DNA of 64,000 nt from Timema cristinae (GCA_039000515.1 JBCFYV010002255.1:20115921-20179920), one strand, 5' to 3'; positions 1-12,131 are shown, counted from the first letter of the stretch. Program-made: numbers and translations. The notes: generated by a model from the sequence alone, not told the origin.

Positions 1-599
1 ATAAAAGCGCTAGCATGCCAAGTCACGTCTTTTATTTATGCCCGTATGAATATTCCGCTACAGGCTTCTGTACGAAAAGGGAGAGTGAGGGCGGGGGAGG
101 GGGGAGGTTCCACCCAACCCATAACACCCACCTCCCCCTCTTTGGCTCAATTTCAAGCGCGCTATTCCAAAGCTGTATAATATGCGATACCCCGCCTGGT
201 AACCGGGGATTACGGCTAGCATGCCACTGTTTATTCAACTAGAGAAACTTTCCGAAAACTTCCTGACAGCGTACACTGGCAAATGAAAGAGAAGTGAGAG
301 AGAGAGAGAAATGAGAGAGAGAAAGAGAGAGAATAAGATGAATGGAGAAAGATGAGCAAAGGAATTTTTGTCCAGAAATAAGAGATAGCGACGCCCGTTG
401 TGGTTATATCGGTCGCGTAAAACTATCCACGCCTAAAGAGCTGAATGAGTTAAAAAAAAAAAATGGTTCTCAACCTTTTTGTGTTCGTACCGTACTTACA
501 AATACTAGAATTTTTAGTGGAAAACTTTTTTTAAAAGGGGTTAAAAGGCAAATAACTTTTGATTAATCACAGTAAATTAAGATTAATTAAAAACAATAG
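1..599. other. Gene-free leading stretch
   Basis: No gene recognised. It holds a G-rich tract near 85-108 and a GA-rich low-complexity tract near 290-340. Short open frames on both strands have no recognisable domains. Confidence 0.6.
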
Positions 600-833
600 T
601 TATTTAACGTACATTTTCTGAACAAAGTTATTATAACATAACATGACTTATGAACTAACTTAAATCTAGAACAGACACAACACTCAACCCTCGGTCGTTA
701 ATTCCTCAATGTGAGAGAGGAAATCAATATTTCACCAACTATATATATTTCGGTCATGCCGGGAATCAAACTGAGGATCCGTAGCTAAACAAATATACAC
801 GCTACGGACTGGGCCAAGCAATCCGGACAGATA
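600..833 (-). repeat. SINE-C copy 1
   Basis: Minus-strand copy of the SINE-C family. The tail lies at the left (TATTTAACGTACATTTTCTG). The body word GAACAGACACAACA and the block TTTCGGTCATGCCGGGAATC match the copies at 4.1, 8.8 and 16.7 kb. The tRNA-like head at the right is degraded. Confidence 0.7.
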
Positions 834-3054
834 TTAGCAATTTTATGTTTTTTTTAATGTAAGTACCAGCAAAATATTTTTAAAAATGAGTTTCTTATCA
901 CCCGACTGGGATTGTCGCATTTAATTACACTACCAATAATTCAGTGTATTGCGAGCATGACGCATTAAGACACGTGAAAACCGGTGTAGTGAGTTAATAT
1001 GTATGACCGTATGCTGCTTAGTGTGTATTTAGAAAGTGGAATAGAAAGGTAAGCAACGAATATTTGAAGATTTTAAGACAAAAAGCTTCTTCTTTTTTTG
1101 CCATAGTAGATAAAATTTGCTTAAGTGGAAATGATTAGTTTAATTTGTTTAATATTATAACCTCATAGGTTCTTGAACATCTGTCGCGAGTATGGTGACA
1201 AAAAGTTTCTAAATTAATAGAAACAATCCTGGTTAAATTACGCGATGATCAGACGATAATCAAGAATTTTAAGATTTATATGTAGAAAATCCAACCAAAT
1301 GTATCTAGTGAAGCAATATTTGAGTCAGGTTGAAAACAAAACAAACAAAACAATCAAGTATGATAAAAACACGAACCTTAACAACGTTGCCCACTTGGAA
1401 ATTTCAAAGCTATTTTGGTAAGCGGGTTGCGTTTAACTTGACGCACCTAAGCAGTCTAAGAACTATCACACTTAGACGCCAATGTACTGTACAAAATAGA
1501 GAAGTTCACCCTAAGAGGGCTCTTATCTATATGTTGATAACACTTTCCCTATTCCTCTGACGAGTATACAAAGCCACTTTAATATTTGCGTCTTGAAAAC
1601 ATTGACTTCTTTTTTCTTGTTTCCTATTCTAGATAGACATATACTATAGCATACTTTTTTTATCTACATTCCCGCAGGAAAATTCCTACATGCCAGTTTC
1701 TCGACCAAGACAAATAAGTTGTAGAAGATTGATAAAAAAAAATACCTTTACAAAAAACTACTTAAAGATAACAATATTAATTTTGTGACACTGTGGACTA
1801 TTTGAAGAATTATTTAAGATTTGTGGTTTTTGGTTCAACGTTATATCTTTAAAACTCGCTGAGTAAAACGTTAATTCATTAACATGCGAAATCCTATCAT
1901 GACCGGCGATAGATGGATTCACTCACACATTCATAGAAAAACAAGCGCAGAAGAGAAACGGGACCACGTGATGAACTATAAACCAATCCCAAGATTTCCG
2001 CCTCCTCGGCGCGAGCTGTTCTACTAATGTTCCACTCATCCCTACTTCATCTGCTCTGCCTCAGATCTTCGACACGGAACACCCAATCAACTCTCTGAAG
2101 ATCTCAAATCAGTGCGCATGCGCTGTAGTGCTAGAAGCAAGCAGACAGGTTCGTTGGCTGTTCTGTGGAGAACGGAAATAACCCGACGTATTGGATTGTG
2201 CCCACGACACAGCGTTATAATTTGAAAACATCCATCGGTAGAATGATCTATAATATATGTTTATCCACTAGAAAATAGAATATGTTGATAATAAGCTGTT
2301 TTAATTTCGCGTTGCAATGCATCTTGGGTCAACATTAGTCTGTGAATTTCTGCCCTACACAAGCAAAATCTGCTCTCTATTTTCGGGCAATGCGCGAAAC
2401 AAGATTTACTCGCGTCCCGTTGAACCGCACCTTAAGTTTCTTCTCAAAATAACGGAGTGAAAGTAAGATTATTCTTTTGTTGCATATTCCTTTATTTTTA
2501 GCATTATTTTATGGCGGTCTGAACTCACACACTTCATCGTAACATAATAACGCAAATTAGCGAAAATAGACATAAGTGGATTTACATCTTTCTCATCATA
2601 TCCCTAGACTCATTTAAAGCGAAGTTCCACAAAGCAGGAGGTGAAGAAGACGAGCTTGAAAACTCCCGAGACACAATAAACCAGTTTGTGTACGTGCGGG
2701 AAGACATCGACTAGAAAGTTTTTGAATAAGAGCGTTATTAAAATTCTTCGGAGGGATTAAACGACAAAAAAAAAAAAAAAACACGACGTAATTATATTAT
2801 CCGTGAGCTTATTTTGTGTTTCATTACAGGGGGGTCGTTATCTCAAAAGCGACATCCCTTATGACAAAGAATGAAAAATTAAAATATCCAAAAAATTAAA
2901 TGAGAAGAAAGAGAAAGAAGGGGATGTTTATCAAACTTTAACAAACCTGTCACTAAGAAAAATAAATAAATAGTTAAAGTTGATTATTGGCCTGAAAGGA
3001 CGCTTTTCAACCGATTAGGCCTACATACCATTAATTAATTTGAATAATTAATAT
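834..3054. other. Gene-free stretch with a promoter-like patch
   Basis: No gene recognised. Mostly AT-rich DNA. The part from about 1900 to 2450 is visibly less AT-biased and carries CACGTG (1965-1970), CCAAT (1983-1987 and 2092-2096) and the palindrome TGCGCATGCGC (2113-2123). A short open frame at 1330-1560 resembles nothing I know. Confidence 0.5.
1960..2130. promoter_or_regulatory. Possible promoter-like motif cluster
   Basis: An E-box CACGTG, two CCAAT boxes and an NRF1-like TGCGCATGCGC palindrome lie within 170 bp of locally GC-richer DNA. No coding exon can be seen on either side. It may equally be part of an unrecognised repeat. Confidence 0.2.
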
Positions 3055-3290
3055 CGGACTTCTATGCTGGGGTCCGGGGTTCAATCCTCGGTCCCAGCAC
3101 AGATTTGTCTGATTACCAAACCCTTCCGTCACCTCTAACAAGACATCTTGTTAATGTGTGGAATGCCAGGCCTCCACCGTGGTTCGGATTCCACGTTAAA
3201 CTGTAGGTCCTTCATTTCATCTCACAATCACCCTACCATTACACATTAGCGTAAGTGCGTAAAACACGAATGGGTAGTAAGACGCGGTGC

Positions 3291-3293
<3 letters not shown>
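3055..3293 (+). repeat. SINE-A copy 1 (5' truncated)
   Basis: Plus-strand copy that starts inside the tRNA-like head. Box B is present (GGGGTTCAATCCTCG near 3077-3091) but box A is lost. It contains the conserved central block (CCACCGTGGTTCGGATTCC) and the tail GACGCGGTGCTAA, and runs straight into an AAT tract. Confidence 0.85.

Positions 3294-3344
<51 letters not shown>
3291..3344. repeat. (AAT)n microsatellite on a SINE-A tail
   Basis: About 17 AAT units begin directly at the 3' end of the SINE-A copy. Confidence 0.95.
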
Positions 3345-3347
<3 letters not shown>

Positions 3348-3526
3348 TAAATAAAGATATAGGGCTTAGGTGTGAAGTATTTACCTCCAACATATTATAT
3401 ACTTTTGAATTATGTGTTGTTCAAAATAAAATTATATAATTATTTATATAATTGGCAAACTTGAATTAATTGTCACTTTCTGAAAGGCAATAAAAATACA
3501 AAACAATTTAACTAAAGGAAACCACA

Positions 3527-3757
3527 TCGGTGGTCACGCCGACCAATTATCAGGCTCATCTTGTCCGGCTTGTCAGTAAAAAGGAGGTTAGGGTTAGACT
3601 CTTGACCGGCTGTAATGAGAGTAGTTTTTCACAATTGGTTTACCATTCTACATCCATGCAAATACGGGAACGTTTCCTCTAAACTGTAGCAACTTCATAG
3701 TTAACCTATTAGCGTTAGAATGCGCTTATAGGACGGGTAGCTGGACGTGGTAAAAAA
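3527..3757 (+). repeat. SINE-B2, diverged
   Basis: Head CACATCGGTGGTCACGC, body word TTTACCATTCTACATCCATG and a decayed tail (GGACGGGTAGCTGGACGTGG) mark an old plus-strand copy. Two TTAGGG words inside it are not telomeric. Confidence 0.6.
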
Positions 3758-4029
3758 ATTATAGCTATAATTGAAAACTTTATTCACGAATTTTGAACCA
3801 TTTTGAGTTTTTATTTATTTTATCGACAAACTTTTGTGATCATATGAAAAAACTCATAATATCTTAATATATATATATATATTGGGGGGACGTGCCCGGA
3901 TACTTTACATTTTATTTAGAGCATTTAAGTATATTTTATCGTAGTTTGAGGGTTCAAATGTTGAATGAATTACGTAATGACGAGTAGCCTACGAACCCGT
4001 GGGTATGACTAGCGGGTCTCATATGTTGA

Positions 4030-4262
4030 TTTTTAATTTGATTTATTTGAATTATTTAAATGATCCTTGCTGAACTGACTGATTATATCAGCATACGCTT
4101 TACAAACCAACTGAATTATAGAACAGACACAATATCCATCCCCCAAGCCGTTAATTTATCACTGTGAAAGGGGGTGGGGGGAACTCATATTTCACCAATG
4201 ATACATTTTTTAGGTCATGTCAGGAATCGAAACCAGGACCTTTAACACAGTATACATACACA
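4030..4262 (-). repeat. SINE-C copy 2 (head truncated)
   Basis: Tail word CTGATTATATCAGCATACG and body words ACAGACACAATATCCA and TCACTGTGAAAGGGGG match other SINE-C copies. The sequence diverges after CCAGGACCTTTAACACAGTA, so box A is lost. Confidence 0.75.
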
Positions 4263-4819
4263 CCATAAATTTAAGAGTACCCTTAAAAAATGTGTTAAGA
4301 TTACTTGTAAAACAGTGAAAATATAGTGAAAGGTTTGTTTTAAAACTATTCATTTTATACCAAAATCTACTGTACGTCAGATTCCTCACCAACAAAAATT
4401 GTTTAAAATACCCTCTAGATGAACCGAGCTGATTTAAAAAACTAACATTTATCAAAGTCCTTTTATAAAGAATATCGTGTATATTGTGTTAAAAAAAATC
4501 CCGCATTATTTTTTAATTAAATTAAATTTTAGAAGAAAATTTATCTGCAATGACTCGCCTTTATGAGAGTTTTCTTTTTTAAATTATAAAAATCTAAAAA
4601 TATGATGGGTATATTGTAATTTATGAACGATTAAAGTTTTAACTTTTGTTTTGTTTAATAACTTATTTTGAGATATAAAACTCTTAACAAGTGCGTCAAC
4701 TACCAGATAACATATTTTTATTTATAAAATTAATTATTATAAATTAATGTTCGTAGAAGTTACACTTTGACCAAAAATAGGGGAATACATTCTCTAAAAC
4801 CTATTTTTCTCTTTTTGTA

Positions 4820-5052
4820 TTAGCCTAAGGCTCAATGCTAGTTATATGCATAATTTACACTAATGAAATAGACTCGAGGTAAAACTTAGAGTAAATGTAC
4901 CCACATTTACGTTAAAGTAGATAATATATATATCTATAAAAACAGCCCTAATGCATCCAGCCGAGTTTCAAACCCTGATCTCTCCACCATCACCGGCAAT
5001 CTAGTCCAACACGTGAGTGACACATTAGACAATGCAGCCACCGATGCGGGTA
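4820..5052 (-). repeat. SINE-B, diverged
   Basis: The head at the right reads inverted (GCAGCCACCGATGCGGG). The T-arm part (GCCGAGTTTCAAACCCTGAT) and the body to the left (GTACCCACATTTACG) fit the SINE-B consensus. The tail is poorly preserved. Confidence 0.55.
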
Positions 5053-5149
5053 TAATGGTTATGACATGGCCTAAATTTATCGGGTAGGAGGTGAGCAGGT
5101 AGTTTGAAGAAGTGCAACCATATTGGCGGTGAGAGAATCAAAATAATAA

Positions 5150-5240
5150 ATCACATTTGGAAAATCACCCGGTCAAGATTCAAACCTTTATCTCCAACCC
5201 CCCCTCGTCCTATCACCACTGGCAATACAGTACATAGCAA
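5150..5240 (-). repeat. SINE-B head fragment
   Basis: ATCACCCGGTCAAGATTCAA followed by a TCTCC run resembles the inverted head and body junction of SINE-B. Both ends are lost. Confidence 0.45.
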
Positions 5241-5308
5241 AGCTAAAAAATACTTATGGTCGCTAGTACGGATCATCAAGTACCCGACATTCTTTTCTTA
5301 TTATAGAT

Positions 5309-5433
5309 TAGCACCGCGTCTTACTACCCGTTCGGGTTATACACACTTACGCTAATGTGTAATGGTAGGGTGATTGTGAGATGAAATGAAGGACCTACAG
5401 TTTAACGTGGAATCCGAACCACGGTGGAGGCCT
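5309..5433 (-). repeat. SINE-A copy 2 (5' truncated)
   Basis: Begins at the tail (GCACCGCGTCTTACTACCCG) and ends exactly at GGTGGAGGCCT in the central block. The tRNA-like head and neighbouring part are missing. The copy at 59974 stops at the same word. Confidence 0.85.
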
Positions 5434-5470
5434 TTATCATAATTTAAAGAGTTATTATTAATTATTATTT

Positions 5471-5716
5471 ATCACCGCGTCTTACTACCCGTTCGGGTTA
5501 TACGCTTTAAGTACTAATTACGCTAATGGATTAGGAATAGGGAAGGTTGAATTAGAGGAAGTGAACCCGCATTTGCGTGGAGGTAGAGTGGAAAACCATT
5601 TAGGGGAAAAATCACCCCCAGTTCACCCGACCGAGATTCGAACCTTGATCTCCCCGTCCTCGGCAGTCGAGCTCAACACGACAAGCGCGTTAGCCAACTG
5701 CGCCACCGAGACGGGT
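5471..5716 (-). repeat. SINE-B1, full length
   Basis: A complete minus-strand copy. The tail ACCGCGTCTTACTACCCGTT is at the left. The head at the right, read inverted, gives box A-like GTGGCGCAGTTGGCTAACGC and box B-like GGTTCGAATCT. The head is tRNA-like, so an internal RNA polymerase III promoter is expected for the family. Length is about 245 bp. Confidence 0.9.
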
Positions 5717-6129
5717 TTTAAATAGTTAAATAAAATTAGTCGTGCATGAAAGCTCACACTCCTAATTAAGAAGTAACGTTTCACACTACAGCTATTAAGA
5801 TAAATGCCTCCTGAAATGAGTGCATAAGTCCCTTATCACGACTAAATGAACATTAAAAACTTCCAAGTTTTTTTGAGTTTATAGAACCCAAAAAAGGAAG
5901 TTTGTAAACACATTTAAAAAAAGTTGTAAAAGGGAAAGGGGTGAGGCAACACAGAACCAGCCGACACAATACGACCACTTTAGAACTTTGGTTTTACACA
6001 CTACAGCGAACAATGAGAGCAATCCATTATTCAATAACAAAGTTTGTTGATTGTTGAAGTGACACTCAATTCCGCCTTCATTCCATTTCAATCCGGGATT
6101 TCATTCCGCTCTGCTGGGCTAGTGACGCC

Positions 6130-6772
6130 GTGATATAGCTCTGTTACTTTGACGTGCACCAGCAAGGTATGAACTAAAAAATTTTACTTTCTGGTGATAT
6201 CTTAAGAGCATTATCAACACTTATGTACTTGTAACACCTACACAGCATTAAATAAATAGCCCTTTACTTTAATTAATGCGTTAAAAGTTATAAACTAAAA
6301 GTTCCGTTATTTGTGATATCCCCATTGATTGTGAACTAAAGATCCGTTTTACTTTTTGATAGCACCTTAGTGTGAACTAAAGCTCTGGTATTTGTGATAG
6401 CGTGTTAGAGTGTGAACTAAAACTCTGGTACTTTGTGATAGCATGTTACAGTGTGAACTAATGATCCGTTTACTTTGTGATAGCACCTTAGTGTGAACTA
6501 AAGCTCTGGTATTTTGTGATAGCATGTTACAGTGTGAACTAAAATTCTGGTACTTTATGATAGCGTGTTGCAGTGTGAACTAAATATCTGATACTTTGTG
6601 ATAGCGCATTAGTGTGAACTAAAGCTCAGGTACTTTGTGATAGTGTGTTACAGTGTGAACTAAATCACCGTTACTTTGTGATATCGCATTAGGGTGAACT
6701 AAAGCTAAGGTACTTTGTGATAACATGATATAGTGTGAACTAATTCTCAGGTAATTTGTGGTAATGTTTACC
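6130..6772. repeat. 40-41 bp tandem array
   Basis: The word GTGAACTAA recurs at 6331, 6372, 6412, 6453, 6493, 6534, 6574, 6614, 6654, 6694 and 6734, a spacing of 40 or 41 bp. Degraded units (AACTAAA at 6172 and 6293, about 3 x 40 bp apart) extend the array left to near 6130. Each unit also carries TACTTTGTGATAGC. Some neighbouring units alternate in type (ATGATCCG versus AAGCTCTGG), suggesting growth by pairs. Confidence 0.95.
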
Positions 6773-7221
6773 AAATTTTATATCAACAAGGTCAGTATTT
6801 AATATTTTGTGCAGTTTTAGCAATATAATCCAAAGTGGATCAACTTTTTTTATTACTTTTTCCTTTATTTTCAAACCGAACATCAGAACGAGCGTGCAAA
6901 TATTAAAAGAAAAGTGTGTATAGATGAGTACAAATGTAATTTGTGGTGATTAGTTACCCTTGTTAAGGTAATTTGGAAGGTTTTTTAAGTTTAAACAAGC
7001 ATTTACTGGCTTAATTCAATATGCTAAATAAATAACTTTCTAATGAAGAAATTTCATAAAAATGTTCAATCTTGTCATGGAAATTATATCTACCCGTAGT
7101 TAGAACTAATATCAGCGAAATATATCAGTAAAATGTTACAACCGATGCACTATACAATAAAAAATGAGAAAATGACTAAGTCGACACACTAATATGTATT
7201 CTAAGCAGCAAATATTTTATC

Positions 7222-7345
7222 CTCAGCGGTGGCCACATGGTTTATGACATAAAGCTCGCATTAGATAAGGTCGAGGTCAGAATCTCGTGTGGGTAACTAG
7301 GGGTGGTTTTCCATACTAGATTTATCACTGTGTGTTTTCCATCCT
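7222..7345 (+). repeat. SINE-B2 5' fragment
   Basis: Head CAGCGGTGGCCACATGGTTT with box B-like GTCGAGGTCAGAATCTCG, then GGTTTTCCATACTAG. The 3' half is missing. Confidence 0.6.
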
Positions 7346-7385
7346 TATTCCTCACTCCTAGCTTTCAATTGGTTTTTTTTTTGCT

Positions 7386-7600
7386 ATAAGCCTATGTACT
7401 AATTAAACTAGTGTGTTAGGGATTAGGTAAGTTGAATTGAAATGAAGTGTACGCGCATGTGCGCGGAAGGAGGGCGGAAAGCTATTTAGAAAAATCACCC
7501 TAAGTAAACCCGAGGGGGATCGAACCCAGATTTACCCGTCTTGGGCAGTCTATTCTACCGCGAGAGTAGCTCCTTCGACCATGTGTTCACCAAAACGGGT
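7386..7600 (-). repeat. SINE-B2
   Basis: Minus-strand copy with body GTGTTAGGGATTAGGTAAGT and inverted box B (GGGGGATCGAACCCAG). The head at the right ends ATGTGTTCACCAAAACGGGT. The extreme tail is eroded. Confidence 0.75.
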
Positions 7601-8040
7601 CTAGCGCTAAAATAACTCACAAGTAAAAACGCAATAGCTTAAGAAAATATGTTTTTATTATATGTACATAAAAAATAGGTTGTGTAATTTGAATAGAAAT
7701 AACTATTTACATTGATTACTTATTGTTTTGTTCGTTTGTAACGGTATCTACCGTTAACTTTCTAAGCCCACCAAACAAAACAGCACTCGACCTACAAACT
7801 AGCTTAATTTGCCCGCAATACACCAATCACTAGTGCCAAGATACAGTCTGATTTTCATACGAAGACCGTTATTTGAAAACTGGAAAATCATTTGCCAAAA
7901 TCGAGGGAAAAAAAACAAAAAACAAACTACGATTGTATTTACATTCCCAGTTATTTTAATTAATAATATAAGGATAAATTAGATTGTAACACAGAGTATT
8001 ATTGAAAGCCTTTGTTAACATAAAATTAACATTTGTAATC

Positions 8041-8290
8041 ACCCGCTTCGGTGGCCACACGGTCTCTGGCGTCGCTCTCATGATGGATTAGAGTGCATTT
8101 GACGAGGAGATCGAGGTTCTAATCTCATTCGATTGTACAGAATTTTACCAAATTGGTTTTCCATTCTATCTCTGCAATCAAATACGGTTACATTTCCTTT
8201 AAAAATAACCATCATAATTTCTATAAACATAGGGTGATTATTAAATAAGCGTATAACCCGAACAGGTAGTAAGACGCGGCGCTAAAAAAA
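8041..8290 (+). repeat. SINE-B2, full length
   Basis: Head ACCCGCTTCGGTGGCCACAC, box B-like GATCGAGGTTCTAATCTC, tail GCGTATAACCCGAACAGGTA followed by GACGCGGCGCTAAAAAAA. Confidence 0.85.
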
Positions 8291-8594
8291 CCCTGATTCA
8301 TTACTACACCAAATAGGACACAACCAAAGAATGTTGGTGACTTTTAATCAATGTTGGTAATCGAAAGCGGGCTTTAAAAATCAGGGTTTTATTTATTAAT
8401 GGGTGGTCAAACCAATAGTAAATATCTACTACATCACCGCCTGCAATCAAACCAAGGTTCTCTAAGAGCTTATGACAGACCACTATTACCACTCAGAAAT
8501 CATTTAAATGGGTAGTCATCATGATATTTTTTTTAACAATATATTTTAATTTTATAATACAGATAATGTATTGTAATCCTGAAAATTTGCTAAC

Positions 8595-8751
8595 ACTAGA
8601 TTATGACGAATCTTGATGTTTTGTATGCCCCCCGAGCTCGTATTTTTTTTTTACAAATTTGTCTGTCTCTGGGGCTACGGTAATAGCGGTTTAACGGATT
8701 ATGTTGAAATTTGATATTTAGATGTTGTATGAGTATATCTCTATACACATT
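8595..8751 (+). repeat. Fragment resembling the pearl-like element flank
   Basis: TATGACGAATCTTGATGTTT, GTCTGTCTCTGG and GAAATTTGATATTTAGATGT recur in the same order as in the element at 17.8-18.1 kb and, inverted, at 47.2-47.4 kb. It runs into the SINE-C tail. Confidence 0.5.
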
Positions 8752-9012
8752 TAAAATTTTGTTTATTTGAAATATTTAACGAGCACTTTCTGAACCGACT
8801 GATTATATCAGCACACGACTTATAAACTAAATAAACTAACTTAAATATAAAACAGACACAACATCCAGCCCCAGGCCATTAATTCATCATTGTGAAAGGG
8901 GAAACCCACATTTCACGAATTATTAATTTTTCGGCCGTACCAGGAAGCAAGCCCGGGACCCTTTGCTCAGTAGACAGACACAGATGCGCTAACGACCCCG
9001 AGCTAAGGGAGT
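8752..9012 (-). repeat. SINE-C copy 3, near full length
   Basis: Best full copy of this family. Read inverted, the head gives box A-like TAGCTCGGGGTCGTTAGCG, then a degraded box B (GGGCTTGCTTCC), then CATTGTGAAAGGG (inverted) and ACAGACACAACATCCAG in the body. The tail CTGATTATATCAGCACACG differs completely from that of SINE-A and SINE-B. Confidence 0.8.
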
Positions 9013-11029
9013 CGGACATTGGTAGTATTGATAAGTTATGTAGGCGTTTTTTTTTTTTTTTTACTCAACCTCACTTAGCATGGACTTAACGTAATTTTGT
9101 TGCCCCCCTTCCCCCCGTTTAAAAAAACGTTCCAGCACTCCTGGTTTCAGCCCTTGGTCACGACTTCATCTGCAGACTGTTTTCATAAAACGGATAAAGG
9201 GGTACAGGAAGGTTAAGGCCACGATTGGTCTCTTGATTAGATCTCTTGATGGAACCTTTTACAACCTATATGAAGATGTAACGACGCAATCATCGAGTGA
9301 TTAGTCCCGTGACGTCATAGGACACACTTTGGAGGTCGAACTGACGGAGGAGAAGAGCAAGAAATAAGAGATATAAAGTAGAAAAGAGAAAGAACGAGAA
9401 ACAAAAAGATAAAGAGCAAGAGAGGAAAAGAGCGAAAGCTACAAAAAAAAAAAACACATACAAACAAAGAGAAATAAATTAATTAAAGAGAGTAAGAGAT
9501 AAAAATAGAGAAGGCGAAAAAGAGAGATTGTAAGAGAATAAGAGAGAAAAAAGAGAGAAAGTAAAAGATAAAAGCGATAAAGAGATAATAAATAGTACAA
9601 TGTACCGCATAGACCTTCTCACTCCTAAAATAAAATAAAATGGGTGTGTGTACTTATGTACGCGTGTGAGAAGTTATACTTCTTTGGCATTATTAAAAAA
9701 TACATACGGATAGTTAACCTCAATTATATTGGAGCACTTGAAAAAATCTATAAGCACAATTTTTTTCACTAATATTTACGAATAGTAAATAATGTTAATC
9801 AAAATATTCAATTTAAATCACTACTGAATATAATTTATTAGCACATATATAATTCGCACTTGTATGAAACTAAAACACGTGTTGTGAATGTAGAAACTAG
9901 AAACATGAGGATAAATATTATATATATGAAAACAGTGATCAGAGGCGACGAGCGTACCAACATGCGCGACTAACAGAGGTTCTATTTATATTTTGTTGGT
10001 AGTTATTTTTTTTCGAGACTTAATGGGCGGTTTATCTTCAACCTGTTACTTTTGTGTTACAGTGATGCGCGCGCATCTTAAAATTTCACTCTCATCATTT
10101 TTTCATAACGCACCTAAAGAAGTATAACTTCAAAAAATGGAGACATTTACTTAAAACTTTTAAGATATGTGAGACGAAATAAAATAAATCGTTCAAGAAA
10201 CATTCCACCAAAGAGCATACATGAAATAATATACACGGTTACAGAAACACAATGAGGGAAAAGTAGTAAGTTATCTCTGTTCACCCCAGGGCATAATAAA
10301 TTAATAATCAACTCCTCATTTCACTGACCTCAAATTAAAAAAATATATATTTCAAATACAAATTTTTTTTGTATATCAAAAAAGTTGCGTAGATATTATA
10401 TAAATTGATATGTTCGCATACGTGAAGTATTCTTTATGTCATTTACCCGGAAAAATTAGATGTGCCATTTTGTTTTATAATAAACAGTGCCTAGATACGA
10501 ACTAAAATCGTTAAAGACAATTTTGAAAGAATATTTTTTTCTTTCTTTTAGCAATTAAGTAAATTACCACATTAATTTTAAGGTTCCAAGGGAGGGACAT
10601 TATGAAAACCCTAGATACCAAATCTTAGCTCGATCGGTAAAATGGTTTCAGCTCTAGTCTGAGATATGGCAGACAGACAGACGGACGGACGGAATCTTGA
10701 AAACGGTTTCAGGAGGGCATGCAACGACAACATTTATCTCGAGTTCGATTTTTTTTACGGTTACTTTATTTATATCTCCTGGTAGGGGGTAGGGTAATCA
10801 AGAGAAAGAGATAAAGTGTGTGTGAGGAAGAGAAAAAAATAAAGTTAAGTAAAGAGAGAAAGAATTAGGTACATTGGAATATATTTAAGTTCGAATAAAT
10901 CTCAGGTAAAGTTAGATTTAGTCTCTATAGAAATTCAAATATAATAATTATATAGCTTGTGTACATCAACTAAAGTACGATAATATTTTTTAAATCACTG
11001 AGGATTACCCCCGGTTCAGGTCATACTCA
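9013..11029. other. Gene-free stretch
   Basis: No gene recognised. It holds a T run (9049-9062), a purine-rich AGAGA/GAAA low-complexity region (about 9345-9600), a CAGACAGACAGACGGACGG tract near 10673-10692 like those found in dispersed repeats, and otherwise AT-rich DNA. Confidence 0.6.
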
Positions 11030-11150
11030 TATATTATAATAAATATTAATTATTATTAATAATTATATATAATTAATATCTAGAAATAATTATAATTATT
11101 ATTAATATATATAAATTTATATATATATATATAAATTTATATATATATAT
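11030..11150. repeat. AT-only low-complexity tract
   Basis: Almost entirely A and T, with ATAAATTTATATATATAT repeated twice just before the palindrome at 11151. Confidence 0.85.
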
Positions 11151-11238
11151 AAATTCGAAAGTTGTTTCAATATACTGCTATTACAGTTTCTATATATATA
11201 AACTGTAATAGCAGAATACTGAAACAACTTTCGAATTT
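11151..11238. repeat. 88 bp near-perfect palindrome
   Basis: Left arm AAATTCGAAAGTTGTTTCA and right arm TGAAACAACTTTCGAATTT are exact reverse complements, and the inner CTGCTATTACAGTTT also pairs. Only two mismatches are visible across arms of about 40 bp around a TATATATA centre. This suits a palindromic MITE or foldback remnant. Confidence 0.9.
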
Positions 11239-12068
11239 TGTATTTTATTTTGAAAAGGTGGTAGTGCCCTTGGGCTACGTATTGAAAGCTCACATGCCGA
11301 ATTTGTGTTGCTACTCTGTAGTATATATCAGAATGGCACAAGGTAGGCGCATCAAAAATGCACCATTGTTTGTGGTTTATAAGCACCATATGGCATCACT
11401 GCTTGTTGGTTCTTTCACGAACGACACACATATATCTCAATTGGAGTTAAATTGTTTTGCATCCTAACCAACATAACCTAACCTAACTTTGTAGTTTTAT
11501 TATTTGATTGTAATTATTGTAAAGAGTAAGGTGATTGTTTACAATACATGTTTGCCATGAGGCCACTTTATGCGGTTGTGATCCCTCGTTCGATTTTGAT
11601 CTACATCTTCGTGCGCTTATGAAAAGGGAGTTCTCCCTCTTGTTGCGTTTTAGTTGTTCTCCACGATAATCGAACCAACAGAGTCAAAGGTCAAGCGTGC
11701 TAACTCACATACAATTCTGGCGGCTGCACGAACACACCCAATAGCTAGTTACAGATACTCTGTGATCCACATCTATCGTTTATCGTCCGGGATATCCACA
11801 TATTTACCATTTGCGTGGCGTGGAATGTTGTCGGGAGTTAGAGATGACAGGTTCAAGGTAAATTTTTCCGCAGTGATGGCTTGCGGCTTTCTAAGTAGGC
11901 GAAGGTGTTAGGTGGGGGGTGGCGGCACCAAGAGCCTATTGCTTGTATAGGCCTACATCATATAGTATGTTGAGAGACTTGTATGTGTATTTGAGGAGGG
12001 TGAGGCAAAATATGTAAGCAAATACCAAGGGAAAGGGAATGTATTCGTTAAGGCTTTGATTATAATTT

Positions 12069-12071
<3 letters not shown>

Positions 12072-12118
<47 letters not shown>

Positions 12119-12131
12119 TATATATATATAA
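12072..12131. repeat. (TA)n microsatellite
   Basis: About 28 TA units with one AAA interruption. Confidence 0.95.

Noticed and set aside
3585..3600. Telomere-like TTAGGG words
   Set aside because: Only two units, inside a diverged SINE-B copy. The CCTAACCTAAC at 11474-11485 is equally short.
5104..5355. 83-codon plus-strand frame
   Set aside because: Crosses a SINE-B fragment and a SINE-A copy; no motif of its own.
11162..11467. 101-codon frame and its antisense 90-codon partner
   Set aside because: Both start or end inside the 11.2 kb palindrome, and the rest shows no known motif.
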